The position numbers were made by a program, and so were the translations under genes. The notes beneath the pieces were generated by a model. It had not been told where the DNA came from and did not search any database. It was given only the letters and a program-made list of their open reading frames with translations. Below, in pieces: positions 1 to 6,267 of a DNA stretch of 12,842 bases. The stretch spans positions 1-12,842 of the forward strand of contig JAUIKI010000019.1 in assembly GCA_030430875.1 (NCBI GenBank). The letters run 5' to 3'. The stretch comes from Gammaproteobacteria bacterium. Lineage in GTDB: Bacteria > Pseudomonadota > Gammaproteobacteria > Pseudomonadales > JAUIKI01. How positions within the stretch are numbered: position 1 is the first letter of the stretch; each line of letters begins with the position of its first letter.

Positions 1-902
1 CTAACATCATACCCATCAATCGTGTAAACAGCTTTTGTCGATTGATCGATCTTTAAGTCCTTGTTAGTATCTATGTCATCAGTTGTTATTTTTCCATCCA
101 AGCTCATCCGGCGAATCAGTTGGTTGCGCGAAAGCGCTACAACTTTTCCTGCAGGCAATTCTGCTGCCATGCAATACAAGTTACCACCACAGTTGTGTAA
201 TACCACACCATTTAACAACTCAATCTCCCGACTTGCTTTAGCTTGCACCTCAGCCAACCGATCCTTGCGTGCTTGGAATAATTCTTGATATTTGCGCGCA
301 TAGTCACTTTGAGTTCTTATCTGACCCAACCCTATTGCTCGCTCTAGATCAAACAATAATGTGTTGGGTGTCGCTTCACGCAAACTGATCAACACAGTGA
401 GGAGTTCAGTTTCATCCACTTCGGATAATTTTCTGGTTAAATTAGCATCAACTACAGGAGCAGGTTGCGAACTTTTGGCTGAACCCCCACCATCAGCTTT
501 TGCTTTTTGGACTCGTATCTCGGCATATTCCTCTGCGGTGATTTTTTCTCGCTGTATGGTTGAAACGCCAGAAAAAACTCTCACTTTTCCTTCTGTTTCA
601 GAGATTGAGTCACCACCTTCTACTGCTGTGGATCGACCTGAATCAAAAACAATATATCTTGAGCCATCTTTAGCATTCTTAACATCAACTAATGGCACTT
701 GGCCATCCACTAACTCAACACCTTGCAGAGGATGTCGATATAGTGTGTTGCCGTTTATTTTAGTCGGCTCTCCTGTTTGCTGATGAAGAGAGGCATTAGA
801 GTCATCTCTGTTTTCAGAGACGGCAAGGTTAGCGCTACCAAGCAGAATACTTGTCAAAGTGACGCTATAAAATTTATTTAATCGAAATATATGATTTGGC
901 AT
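1..902 (-). CDS. Secreted protein, N-terminal 300 codons; possible subtilisin-like protease prodomain (runs off left edge)
   Basis: The minus strand is open without a stop from an ATG at 902 to the window edge. A Shine-Dalgarno AGGGAG lies five bases before the start. Residues 1-29 look like a Sec signal peptide: a short basic N-region (R7, K10), a hydrophobic core around SVTLTSILLG, and a small-residue cleavage zone near NLAVS. The mature part is polar and has a low-complexity GGGSAKSS linker near residue 138. A helical segment with many charged residues follows at about 180-232, then a short stretch with two cysteines (C238, C244), and an acidic Asp-rich stretch (DDIDTNKD) at 275-282. The segment around residues 165-270 reads like an inhibitor-I9 type prodomain of large secreted S8 proteases, whose catalytic domain would follow beyond the edge. 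No catalytic Asp/His/Ser motif is inside the window, so the protease assignment is inference. The coding call is strong: long open frame, ribosome site, signal peptide and a good promoter at 1037-1065. Confidence 0.8.
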   Translation of the reverse strand, partial: MPNHIFRLNKFYSVTLTSILLGSANLAVSENRDDSNASLHQQTGEPTKINGNTLYRHPLQGVELVDGQVPLVDVKNAKDGSRYIVFDSGRSTAVEGGDSISETEGKVRVFSGVSTIQREKITAEEYAEIRVQKAKADGGGSAKSSQPAPVVDANLTRKLSEVDETELLTVLISLREATPNTLLFDLERAIGLGQIRTQSDYARKYQELFQARKDRLAEVQAKASREIELLNGVVLHNCGGNLYCMAAELPAGKVVALSRNQLIRRMSLDGKITTDDIDTNKDLKIDQSTKAVYTIDGYDV

Positions 903-1036
903 GAAAACTCCCTATTATTTATTATGTACAGCAGATACTGCATCACTCATCCTATTTTCAAAGCCATCAAAACATAAACAAGTGCTTTAGTGATATAAAA
1001 TGGTTTATTACATAACACAGGCCATTCAGGCACTGC

Positions 1037-1065
1037 ATGATAGTTACTAGCAGCTTAAGAGTCAA
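1037..1065 (-). promoter_or_regulatory. Predicted sigma-70 promoter for the minus-strand secreted-protein gene
   Basis: Read on the minus strand there is a -35 TTGACT (1065-1060), a spacer of exactly 17 bases, and a -10 TATCAT (1042-1037). Each hexamer matches consensus at five of six positions. An A/T-rich tract resembling an UP element lies just upstream, at 1066-1077. The transcript would start near 1030 and have a leader of about 125 bases before the ATG at 902. Confidence 0.5.
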
Positions 1066-1077
1066 ATATGAAAAAAA

Positions 1078-1087
1078 ATAGCGCTAT
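1078..1087. promoter_or_regulatory. Palindrome ATAGCGCTAT, candidate operator
   Basis: The ten bases ATAGCGCTAT are a perfect inverted repeat without spacer. They lie just upstream of the -35 element of the predicted minus-strand promoter, inside an A-rich tract. That position would suit an activator or repressor site, or an UP-proximal element. A 10-base palindrome can also arise by chance and no second copy was found in the intergenic region, so the regulatory reading is tentative. Confidence 0.2.
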
Positions 1088-1228
1088 AAATTCCCACAAA
1101 CCCAATGTGCTCCGTCTACGACCACACAGCAAATCTCAAACACTTTTAGCAAAAAATAGGCTTCGCGGATACCAGGATTCATGTCATAATTAGTCGTTTA
1201 TTCGCTGATATTTTGTAGAGGTAATTCC

Positions 1229-2152
1229 ATGTCAATGGCAGATCGTGATGGCCTTATTTGGTTTGACGGAAAAATGGTTCCCTGGCGGGAGGCAAATGTT
1301 CATGTTTTAACCCATACACTTCATTATGGAATGGGGGTTTTTGAGGGGGTTCGTGCTTATGACACTGTCAATGGGACCAGTATTTTTCGACTAAATGAAC
1401 ATACTGATCGATTGTTTCGCTCAGCACATATCATGAAAATGCCAATCGCTTTTTCTAAAGATGAAATCAATGAAGCTCAAAGAAGAGTCGTACGGGAAAA
1501 TAAACTACAACACGCGTACATTCGACCTATGTGTTTTTATGGCTCTGAAGGCATGGGGCTGCGCGCTGAAAATTTAAAAACACACGTCATTATTGCTTCA
1601 TGGCCATGGCCTTCATATATGTCTCCTGAGGCACGTGAAGAAGGTATCCGAGTTCGCACCTCTTCTTATACCAGACATCATGTCAATATCACCATGTGCA
1701 AAGCAAAGGCTAACGGACATTACATCAATTCTATGCTCGCATTAAATGAAGCACTAACTGCTGGCGTTGATGAAGCACTACTGTTAGACAATGAAGGCTA
1801 CGTTGCTGAGGGTAGTGGTGAAAATGTTTTTATCGTGCGTGACAATAAAATTTTCACCCCTGAATTAACCAGCTGCTTGGAAGGTATCACTCGCGACAGC
1901 ATTTTTCATTTTGCAAAGTCTTTAGGCTATGAAATTCAAGAAAAGCGCATCACTCGAGACGAAGTCTATGTTGCTGATGAGGCATTTTTTACAGGCACTG
2001 CTGCTGAAGTTTTACCAATACGCGAACTTGATGGACGAGCAATTGGCCATGGGAAACGTGGCCCATTAACCGAGAAACTACAATCGATGTACTTTGACAC
2101 CGTACTTGGAAAACTTGATCAATTCGCTCATTGGCTAACACCTGTTGCGTGA
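1229..2152 (+). CDS. ilvE: Branched-chain amino acid aminotransferase
   Basis: This 307-residue protein is a fold-type IV PLP aminotransferase close in length and sequence to E. coli IlvE (309 residues). It transfers the amino group between glutamate and the 2-oxo acids of valine, leucine and isoleucine in the cytoplasm. Visible landmarks are the N-terminal IWFDGKMV, HVLTHTLHYG at 25-34 and VFEGVRAY at 37-44. The PLP-binding lysine is K160 in AKANGHY, followed by EGSGENVF at 194-201 and the phosphate-cup signature FTGTAAEVLPI at 254-264. AGAGG at 1217-1221, seven bases before the ATG, supports this start over the ATG two codons later. It is the first gene of a four-gene plus-strand run, and waaF begins 21 bases after its stop. 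Linkage of ilvE with waaF is seen in some proteobacteria; any functional link to LPS is not apparent. D-amino-acid transaminase is a less likely alternative. Confidence 0.95.
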   Translation: MSMADRDGLIWFDGKMVPWREANVHVLTHTLHYGMGVFEGVRAYDTVNGTSIFRLNEHTDRLFRSAHIMKMPIAFSKDEINEAQRRVVRENKLQHAYIRPMCFYGSEGMGLRAENLKTHVIIASWPWPSYMSPEAREEGIRVRTSSYTRHHVNITMCKAKANGHYINSMLALNEALTAGVDEALLLDNEGYVAEGSGENVFIVRDNKIFTPELTSCLEGITRDSIFHFAKSLGYEIQEKRITRDEVYVADEAFFTGTAAEVLPIRELDGRAIGHGKRGPLTEKLQSMYFDTVLGKLDQFAHWLTPVA

Positions 2153-2173
2153 TTTTTTTGAGACTATCATAGC

Positions 2174-3220
2174 GTGAATATTTTAGTGGTTGGGCCGTCT
2201 TGGATAGGTGACACTATCATGGCGCAAACGTTGTTTATCCTCCTTAAAAAACGTAACCAAACAGCCAACATTGATGTCATTGCACCAAAGTGGAGTCAGG
2301 CACTGCTCTCAAGAATGCCAGAAGTACGCGACGCATTTGACCTTCCCTTCGCACATGGTGAAATAAATCTTGGTGGACGATTTAAAATTGGCAAAGAGCT
2401 TCGGTCAAAACAATATGATCAAGCCATTGTCCTCCCTAATTCATTAAAATCAGCACTTATACCCTTTTGGGCAAAAATTCCAATACGAACCGGTTGGCGC
2501 GGTGAAATGCGCTATGGATTACTCAACGATATTCGCCAATTAGACAAAAAACTCTACCCGTTAATGATCCAACGTTTCGCCGCACTTGGATTGCCTAAAA
2601 AAGAATTGCTACCAACAGTTCTTAGAAAGCCAAAACTGTTAATTGACAAAACGCAACTCAACCAGTCATTACACAAATTGCAACTTAATACTAAAAAGCC
2701 AATTTTAGCCATGTGTCCAGGCGCTGAATATGGCCCAGCCAAGCGCTGGCCAACCAACTATTTTGCTGATACCGCCAACTCCCTGATCAAAGATGGTTGG
2801 CAAATTTGGCTGTTTGGATCAACAAAAGATCAAGATATTGGTCTCGAAATCATGAAGAATATCAAAGTTGATCTTGTTGAAAATTGCCAAAATTTAATTG
2901 GACAAACAAATTTACTTGAAGCCATTGATTTATTATCTACAAGCAGCTGCGTTCTAACCAATGATTCAGGACTCATGCACTTAGCAAGCGCTTTAAACAA
3001 ACCTATTGTTGCTATTTATGGATCAAGCTCACCAACATTTACACCACCGCTGTCTGATCAAATTAATATCATGTCGCTACAACTAAGCTGCAGCCCATGT
3101 TTCAAACGAGACTGCCCTCTTCAACACTTAGATTGCCTCAAAAAACTATACCCAGAAACAGTCATTCAAGCTATCCAACAAATGGTTACAACTGCTGAAT
3201 ATGCGCATATTACTCATTAA
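2174..3220 (+). CDS. waaF: ADP-heptose:LPS heptosyltransferase II
   Basis: This 348-residue GT9-family enzyme transfers the second L-glycero-D-manno-heptose from ADP-heptose onto heptose I of the LPS inner core, at the cytoplasmic face of the inner membrane. It follows E. coli WaaF along its length. Landmarks are ILVVGPSWIGD at 3-13 with the probable catalytic D13, VLPNSLKSAL at 86-95 and TGWRGEMRYG at 106-115. The nucleotide-sugar site motifs are CPGAEYGPAKRWP at 181-193 and TNDSGLMHLA at 262-271. The start is a GTG at 2174 with only a weak GAG upstream; no closer ATG fits the conserved N-terminus. The C-terminus differs from the enteric enzyme in having four cysteines (306, 309, 314, 321). 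Its last 20 bases overlap waaC. Confidence 0.94.
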   Translation: MNILVVGPSWIGDTIMAQTLFILLKKRNQTANIDVIAPKWSQALLSRMPEVRDAFDLPFAHGEINLGGRFKIGKELRSKQYDQAIVLPNSLKSALIPFWAKIPIRTGWRGEMRYGLLNDIRQLDKKLYPLMIQRFAALGLPKKELLPTVLRKPKLLIDKTQLNQSLHKLQLNTKKPILAMCPGAEYGPAKRWPTNYFADTANSLIKDGWQIWLFGSTKDQDIGLEIMKNIKVDLVENCQNLIGQTNLLEAIDLLSTSSCVLTNDSGLMHLASALNKPIVAIYGSSSPTFTPPLSDQINIMSLQLSCSPCFKRDCPLQHLDCLKKLYPETVIQAIQQMVTTAEYAHITH

Positions 3221-4268
3221 AACCTCATCACTGGGTGATATCATTCACACGCTACCGGCAATTACTGATTTAAAACTTGCTCACCCTGATTGCCAAATTG
3301 ACTGGGTCATTGAAGAAGCATTCCAAGCAATTCCTCATTGGCATCCAGGCATTCACCAAACAATTCCTGTGGCAATTCGACGTTGGCGTAAAAACATCTT
3401 ACAAACATGGCGCTCAGGTGAATGGTCGGCCTTTAAAAAAGAAATTGGCTCATCAACGTATGACTACATTGTTGATGCTCAAGGCTTAGTAAAAAGTGCA
3501 TTGTTGACACGTTATGCTGTTGGAAAAAGCTATGGCTATGACAAAAAATCTATCCGCGAACCAATAGCCAGCAAATTTTATCAGCATCATATTTCAGTTG
3601 ATAAACAACTGCATGCTATAAAACGCACTCAACAATTATTTGCCAAAATTTTTGGATATGATCAGCCTGGCAAAATTGACTATGGTATAAGCCCTACAAA
3701 AATCAAACCCAGCGAAAGCATTAACAGCCTGAACGTCCACACAAAAAATCTTATTTTTTTCCATGGCACGACATGGCAAACCAAACTTTGGCCTGAATTT
3801 TTCTGGATTGAATTAGCAAAATTAGCCACTGAGGCGAATTATCAAATCCTACTTCCCTGGGGAAATACATCAGAATATGACCGAGCCAAGCGCATTCAAG
3901 CTACTTGCAATGATCAAGTGCGTGTACTGCCAAAATTAAGCCTATCTGACATCGCTGCTTTGCTGGTTAAAACATCCGGTGTGGTTGCTATGGACACAGG
4001 CCTTCTCCATTTAGCTGCAGCACTTAACAAGCCAACAATTAGCATTTATGGACCCACAAACCCGGCATTATCAGGTAGCCACGGAGACAATCAACAACAT
4101 TTGGCCGCTGATTTTATTTGCGCGCCTTGCCTAAAAAAAACCTGTCACTATCAAGGCCCTGCCATTTATTCAAACAATTCAAGCCAGATAATCTCACCAC
4201 CATGCTTTGCAAAAAATTCACCTGACACAGTCTGGAGAAAACTCTCAACAATGATTAAATCATTATGA
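3201..4268 (+). CDS. waaC: ADP-heptose:LPS heptosyltransferase I
   Basis: This 355-residue GT9 enzyme adds the first heptose to Kdo2-lipid A. The N-terminus RILLIKTSSLGDIIHTLPA with catalytic-type D13 is diagnostic of WaaC. So are IPVAIRRWRK at 55-64, VDAQGLVKSA at 91-100 and REPIAS at 119-124. The ADP-heptose site carries FHGTTWQTKLWP at 187-198 and MDTGLLHLAAAL at 264-275. It is about 35 residues longer than E. coli WaaC (about 319). The extra length is a C-terminal tail with cysteines at 307, 310, 315 and 335. The ATG at 3201 lies inside the end of waaF (20-base overlap) with no clear Shine-Dalgarno, so translation is probably coupled. The stop overlaps the waaG start as ATGA. Loss of this step would give deep-rough LPS in known systems. 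Confidence 0.94.
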   Translation: MRILLIKTSSLGDIIHTLPAITDLKLAHPDCQIDWVIEEAFQAIPHWHPGIHQTIPVAIRRWRKNILQTWRSGEWSAFKKEIGSSTYDYIVDAQGLVKSALLTRYAVGKSYGYDKKSIREPIASKFYQHHISVDKQLHAIKRTQQLFAKIFGYDQPGKIDYGISPTKIKPSESINSLNVHTKNLIFFHGTTWQTKLWPEFFWIELAKLATEANYQILLPWGNTSEYDRAKRIQATCNDQVRVLPKLSLSDIAALLVKTSGVVAMDTGLLHLAAALNKPTISIYGPTNPALSGSHGDNQQHLAADFICAPCLKKTCHYQGPAIYSNNSSQIISPPCFAKNSPDTVWRKLSTMIKSL

Positions 4269-5398
4269 AACTTGGATTTTGTCTTTATAAATATTTCCCC
4301 TATGGCGGATTACAACGTGATTTTCTAGCTATCGCTAAAGCCTGCAATGAGCGTGGCCACGAAATCTATGTCTATACTTTTTCTTGGCAAGGTGACATTC
4401 CTGATTTTTGCAAAATTACGTTTTCGCCTAAGTTTTTTGTGTTAAGTAATCACAAACGTTACCAAAAATTCTCAACATGGTTTGCTGAAAAAATTAAACA
4501 AGATAATCTTGATGGTGTGATTGGTTTTAATAAAATGCCAAATTTGGATGTTTATTATGCTGCAGACCCTTGTTTTTTGGAAAAAGCGCTAACCACCAAA
4601 AAAACATGGTATCGTCACACCCAGCGTTTCAAACATTTTTCAACATATGAAGCCGCTGTCTTTGATGCTAGTCAGAAAACAGAGATTTTAATGATTTCTG
4701 ACGTGCAAAAGCCGTTTTTTATCAAGCATTATCAAACACAAGATGATCGTCTGCATTTTTTGCCACCAGGCATTTCACCTGATCGCAAAGCACCAGAAAA
4801 CAAATCCACTATTCGCCAACAATTTCGACAAACATTACATATTAAGCCTGGTGATTTTTTAGTGTTATTAATTGGTTCAGGATTTAAAACCAAAGGTGTT
4901 GATCGAGCACTTTATGCAATAGCGTCTTTACCAGAAGATATTCGCAAAAAGACTCACTTACGAATTATCGGCCAAGATAATCCGAAATATTTTCAACGCC
5001 TTGCAAAAAAACTAACGATTGATGCGCACGTTCAGTTTATGAATGGACGAGATGACATTCCCAATTTTTTATTTAGCGCAGATTTGCTTCTGCATCCAGC
5101 CTATGCCGAAAATGCAGGCATGGTGATTGTAGAAGCTATTGTGGCTGGGTTACCCGTTTTGGTAACAGATGTCTGTGGTTATGCTCACTTTGTCAATGAC
5201 ACAAATGCTGGAGTTGTCTTATCAAGTCCTTATCAGCAATCTGAGCTTAACGATCTCCTGCTAAATATGCTTATATCAAATCAAAAAAATAGCTGGTCTG
5301 AAAATGGCATTGCTTTTGGTAAAGATAATAATCTTTATGGCATGCCCAAACGAGCTGCAGAAATCATCGATCAGATATTAAAAAAACAACTCAAATGA
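4265..5398 (+). CDS. waaG: LPS core hexosyltransferase, WaaG family
   Basis: This 377-residue GT4-family (GT-B fold) glycosyltransferase matches E. coli WaaG, which adds the first glucose of the outer core to heptose II. Conserved blocks are FCLYKYFPYGGLQRDF at 5-20, GFNKMPNLDVYYAAD at 87-101, LPPGISPDRK at 166-175, and the EX7E nucleotide-sugar motif E282 to E290 in AENAGMVIVE. These are followed by AGLPVLVTDVCGYAH at 294-308. The sugar donor cannot be read from sequence; UDP-glucose is assumed from the family. The start overlaps the waaC stop by four bases, consistent with coupled translation. No convincing intrinsic terminator follows; the next promoter begins at the stop codon, so read-through into the following gene is possible. 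Confidence 0.93.
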   Translation: MKLGFCLYKYFPYGGLQRDFLAIAKACNERGHEIYVYTFSWQGDIPDFCKITFSPKFFVLSNHKRYQKFSTWFAEKIKQDNLDGVIGFNKMPNLDVYYAADPCFLEKALTTKKTWYRHTQRFKHFSTYEAAVFDASQKTEILMISDVQKPFFIKHYQTQDDRLHFLPPGISPDRKAPENKSTIRQQFRQTLHIKPGDFLVLLIGSGFKTKGVDRALYAIASLPEDIRKKTHLRIIGQDNPKYFQRLAKKLTIDAHVQFMNGRDDIPNFLFSADLLLHPAYAENAGMVIVEAIVAGLPVLVTDVCGYAHFVNDTNAGVVLSSPYQQSELNDLLLNMLISNQKNSWSENGIAFGKDNNLYGMPKRAAEIIDQILKKQLK

Positions 5399-5427
5399 TT
5401 GATTTTCAATATCAGTATCTGTATATT
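5399..5427 (+). promoter_or_regulatory. Predicted promoter for the first cysteine-rich protein gene
   Basis: A -35 TTGATT (5399-5404), a 17-base spacer and a -10 TATATT (5422-5427) lie immediately after the waaG stop codon. Transcription would begin near 5434, about 33 bases before the ATG at 5467. This suggests that the cysteine-rich gene has its own transcript even though it sits just behind the LPS operon. No equally good promoter was found before the paralogue at 5894. Confidence 0.5.
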
Positions 5428-5466
5428 TAACACTCCGATTACAAATAAAAAAACCAAGGATAATCC

Positions 5467-5691
5467 ATGAAAAAACTACTGTTCATTCTTTCCAGCCTGT
5501 TATTTCTCAATCAAGCTCATGCTGATTTTGATCCCTGGGGTGGTTTTTGGAAGCGCTGTGAAGGCATCGTAGTAATTACCTGCAAAGGTTGTATGAATAA
5601 ATCGGAAGGTAACTGCATAACATCAAAATCATGCACGTGGGTAGGAGGAGTTCCATACAGCTGCACGTGCAAAGGCAAAGAGTGTGACTAA
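5467..5691 (+). CDS. Small exported protein with eight cysteines, copy A
   Basis: This 74-residue protein is of unknown function. A lysine pair and hydrophobic core (MKKLLFILSSLLFLNQ) end in AHA before D20, a textbook Sec signal peptide with signal-peptidase I cleavage after A19. The mature part is about 55 residues. It has eight cysteines at 31, 39, 42, 50, 56, 66, 68 and 73 and a Trp-rich start (DPWGGFW). Eight cysteines in an exported protein suggest up to four disulfides or a metal site; which one is unknown. AAGGA at 5456-5460, six bases before the ATG, supports the start. A paralogue about 60% identical by my alignment lies at 5894-6121, with every cysteine kept. I do not recognise the family. 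Candidate roles are a secreted toxin or effector, an inhibitor or a structural peptide; none is shown. Confidence 0.85.
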   Translation: MKKLLFILSSLLFLNQAHADFDPWGGFWKRCEGIVVITCKGCMNKSEGNCITSKSCTWVGGVPYSCTCKGKECD

Positions 5692-5735
5692 CAACTTCTC
5701 TGAGAGGCTTTTAGTTAATCACAACAAATAAAACA

Positions 5736-5759
5736 GTGGAAATCTCATCTGATTTCCAC
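5736..5759. terminator. Hairpin after cysteine-rich gene A
   Basis: A perfect 9-base-pair stem, GTGGAAATC with GATTTCCAC, closes a 6-base loop. Read on the minus strand it is followed by a T-rich tract (TGTTTTATTTGTT), so it looks more like an intrinsic terminator for leftward transcription than for the cysteine-rich gene. On the plus strand only scattered Ts follow. It is homologous to the hairpin at 6166-6189, where it lies directly after the MORN-variant gene. This supports its being a relic of a former leftward gene end; it may work in both directions. Confidence 0.5.
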
Positions 5760-5768
5760 CTGCAACCT

Positions 5769-5831
5769 TCTCACTTTCTGGATCCATCTGGATAATATGA
5801 CTCATCTGTTTCTTGCTCACCACTTTCTTCT
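5769..5831 (-). repeat. 63-bp repeat, upstream copy: orphan 3' end of the MORN-variant gene
   Basis: These 63 bases are identical to 6205-6267. On the minus strand they hold the last 20 codons and the TGA stop of the MORN-variant gene, plus two bases beyond it. Here they are attached to no open reading frame, so this is a gene-tail fossil lying between the two cysteine-rich genes. The right-hand flank (5832 onward) has no similarity to the rest of the MORN-variant gene. The left-hand flank, including the hairpin, is recognisably homologous to the sequence after 6121 but has diverged. Confidence 0.9.
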
Positions 5832-5893
5832 CTCCACCTATTCACGATAAACATTCAACCCTGGACTCACAAACAAGAAATCAAGGAAAACAC

Positions 5894-6121
5894 ATGAAAA
5901 AGTTACTATTTATTTTTTCCAGCCTATTATTCGCAAATCAAGCCTACGCTGATTCAAACCCCTGGAATGGTCCATGGGATCGCTGTGACGGCATTGCTGT
6001 AGTGACTTGCAGCAGCTGCACTGCTAATCCAAAGGGCTATGGCTGCTTAACATCAAAATCATGCACATGGGTGTTAGGAATACGGCATAAATGTTCATGC
6101 AGTGGTAAGTGTGACGAATAA
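5894..6121 (+). CDS. Small exported protein with eight cysteines, copy B
   Basis: This 75-residue protein is the paralogue of the one at 5467-5691. The signal peptide (MKKLLFIFSSLLFANQAYA before D20) differs from that of copy A at only three positions. The mature part keeps the PWxGxWxRCxGI and TSKSCTWV blocks and all eight cysteines (31, 39, 42, 51, 57, 67, 69, 73). It has one extra residue between the third and fourth cysteine and one fewer before the last. Substitutions cluster between the cysteines, as expected if a disulfide-framed fold is conserved while its surface varies. An in-frame ATG 27 codons upstream exists, but the ATG at 5894 is preferred: it has AAGGA six bases before it and aligns with the signal peptide of copy A. 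The function is unknown. The gene converges on the MORN-variant gene, with 85 bases between the two stop codons. Confidence 0.85.
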   Translation: MKKLLFIFSSLLFANQAYADSNPWNGPWDRCDGIAVVTCSSCTANPKGYGCLTSKSCTWVLGIRHKCSCSGKCDE

Positions 6122-6165
6122 ATTCAAATAAAAAGTTTTGTCGGCATATCACAACAGATAAAATG

Positions 6166-6189
6166 GTGGAAGTCTCTATTTGCTTCCAC
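6166..6189. terminator. Hairpin between convergent cysteine-rich gene B and the MORN-variant gene
   Basis: A 7-base-pair core stem, GTGGAAG with CTTCCAC, extends by one outer G-C pair. It lies between two convergent stop codons. On the minus strand it is followed by CATTTTATCTGTT, fitting an intrinsic terminator for the MORN-variant gene; it may also stop rightward transcripts. Compared with the homologous hairpin at 5736-5759, an inner A-T pair has become G-C by changes on both sides, which keeps the stem intact. Confidence 0.55.
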
Positions 6190-6204
6190 CTAAAACTTTC
6201 TCCA

Positions 6205-6267
6205 TCTCACTTTCTGGATCCATCTGGATAATATGACTCATCTGTTTCTTGCTCACCACTTTCTTCT
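6205..6267 (-). repeat. 63-bp repeat, downstream copy (3' end of the MORN-variant gene)
   Basis: This is the in-gene copy of the perfect 63-base repeat also found at 5769-5831. It covers the last 20 codons and stop of the MORN-variant coding sequence and two bases after it. The two copies are in the same orientation, 436 bases apart, close to the 427-base spacing of the two cysteine-rich genes. That is as expected for a tandem duplication of the whole unit. Confidence 0.9.

Larger units (their letters stand above)
903..1228. other. Divergent intergenic region between the secreted-protein gene and ilvE
   Basis: This 326-base stretch separates two divergently transcribed genes and has no supported coding sequence. 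It is A+T-rich and holds the minus-strand promoter described separately and a perfect 10-base palindrome at 1078-1087. It should also contain the ilvE promoter. The best -10 I can offer for ilvE is CATAAT at 1185-1190, but the hexamer 17 bases upstream (TTCGCG) is a poor -35, so I do not annotate it as a promoter. I see no leader peptide with runs of Ile, Val or Leu codons and no attenuator hairpin before ilvE. Confidence 0.6.

Noticed and set aside
61..783. Two plus-strand open frames at 61-288 and 361-783.
   Set aside because: They lie opposite the long minus-strand frame that has a signal peptide, ribosome site and promoter. Their translations are rich in Ser/Thr/Arg without domain features and lack ribosome sites.
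2150..2173. T-run after the ilvE stop as a terminator.
   Set aside because: The seven Ts are not preceded by a stable stem, and waaF begins 21 bases later, which favours read-through in one operon.
2554..3489. Minus-strand frame at 2554-2757 and plus-strand frame at 3277-3489.
   Set aside because: Both sit wholly inside the clearly recognised waaF and waaC genes in other frames, and have no motif or ribosome site.
5396..5430. A terminator after waaG formed by the TTGA/TCAA inverted repeat.
   Set aside because: The stem is only about four A/T-rich pairs and is better explained as part of the promoter at 5399-5427.
5813..5893. Upstream extension of cysteine-rich gene B to an ATG at 5813, adding 27 residues.
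   Set aside because: The extension would bury a perfect signal peptide, overlap the 63-bp fossil repeat and lacks a ribosome site. The ATG at 5894 has AAGGA and matches the start of copy A.
5769..6267. The 63-bp repeat as an insertion-sequence end, attachment site or CRISPR repeat.
   Set aside because: It has only two copies, one being the coding end of a gene, with no transposase, no integrase and no regular spacing of further units. Duplication of a gene tail explains it better.
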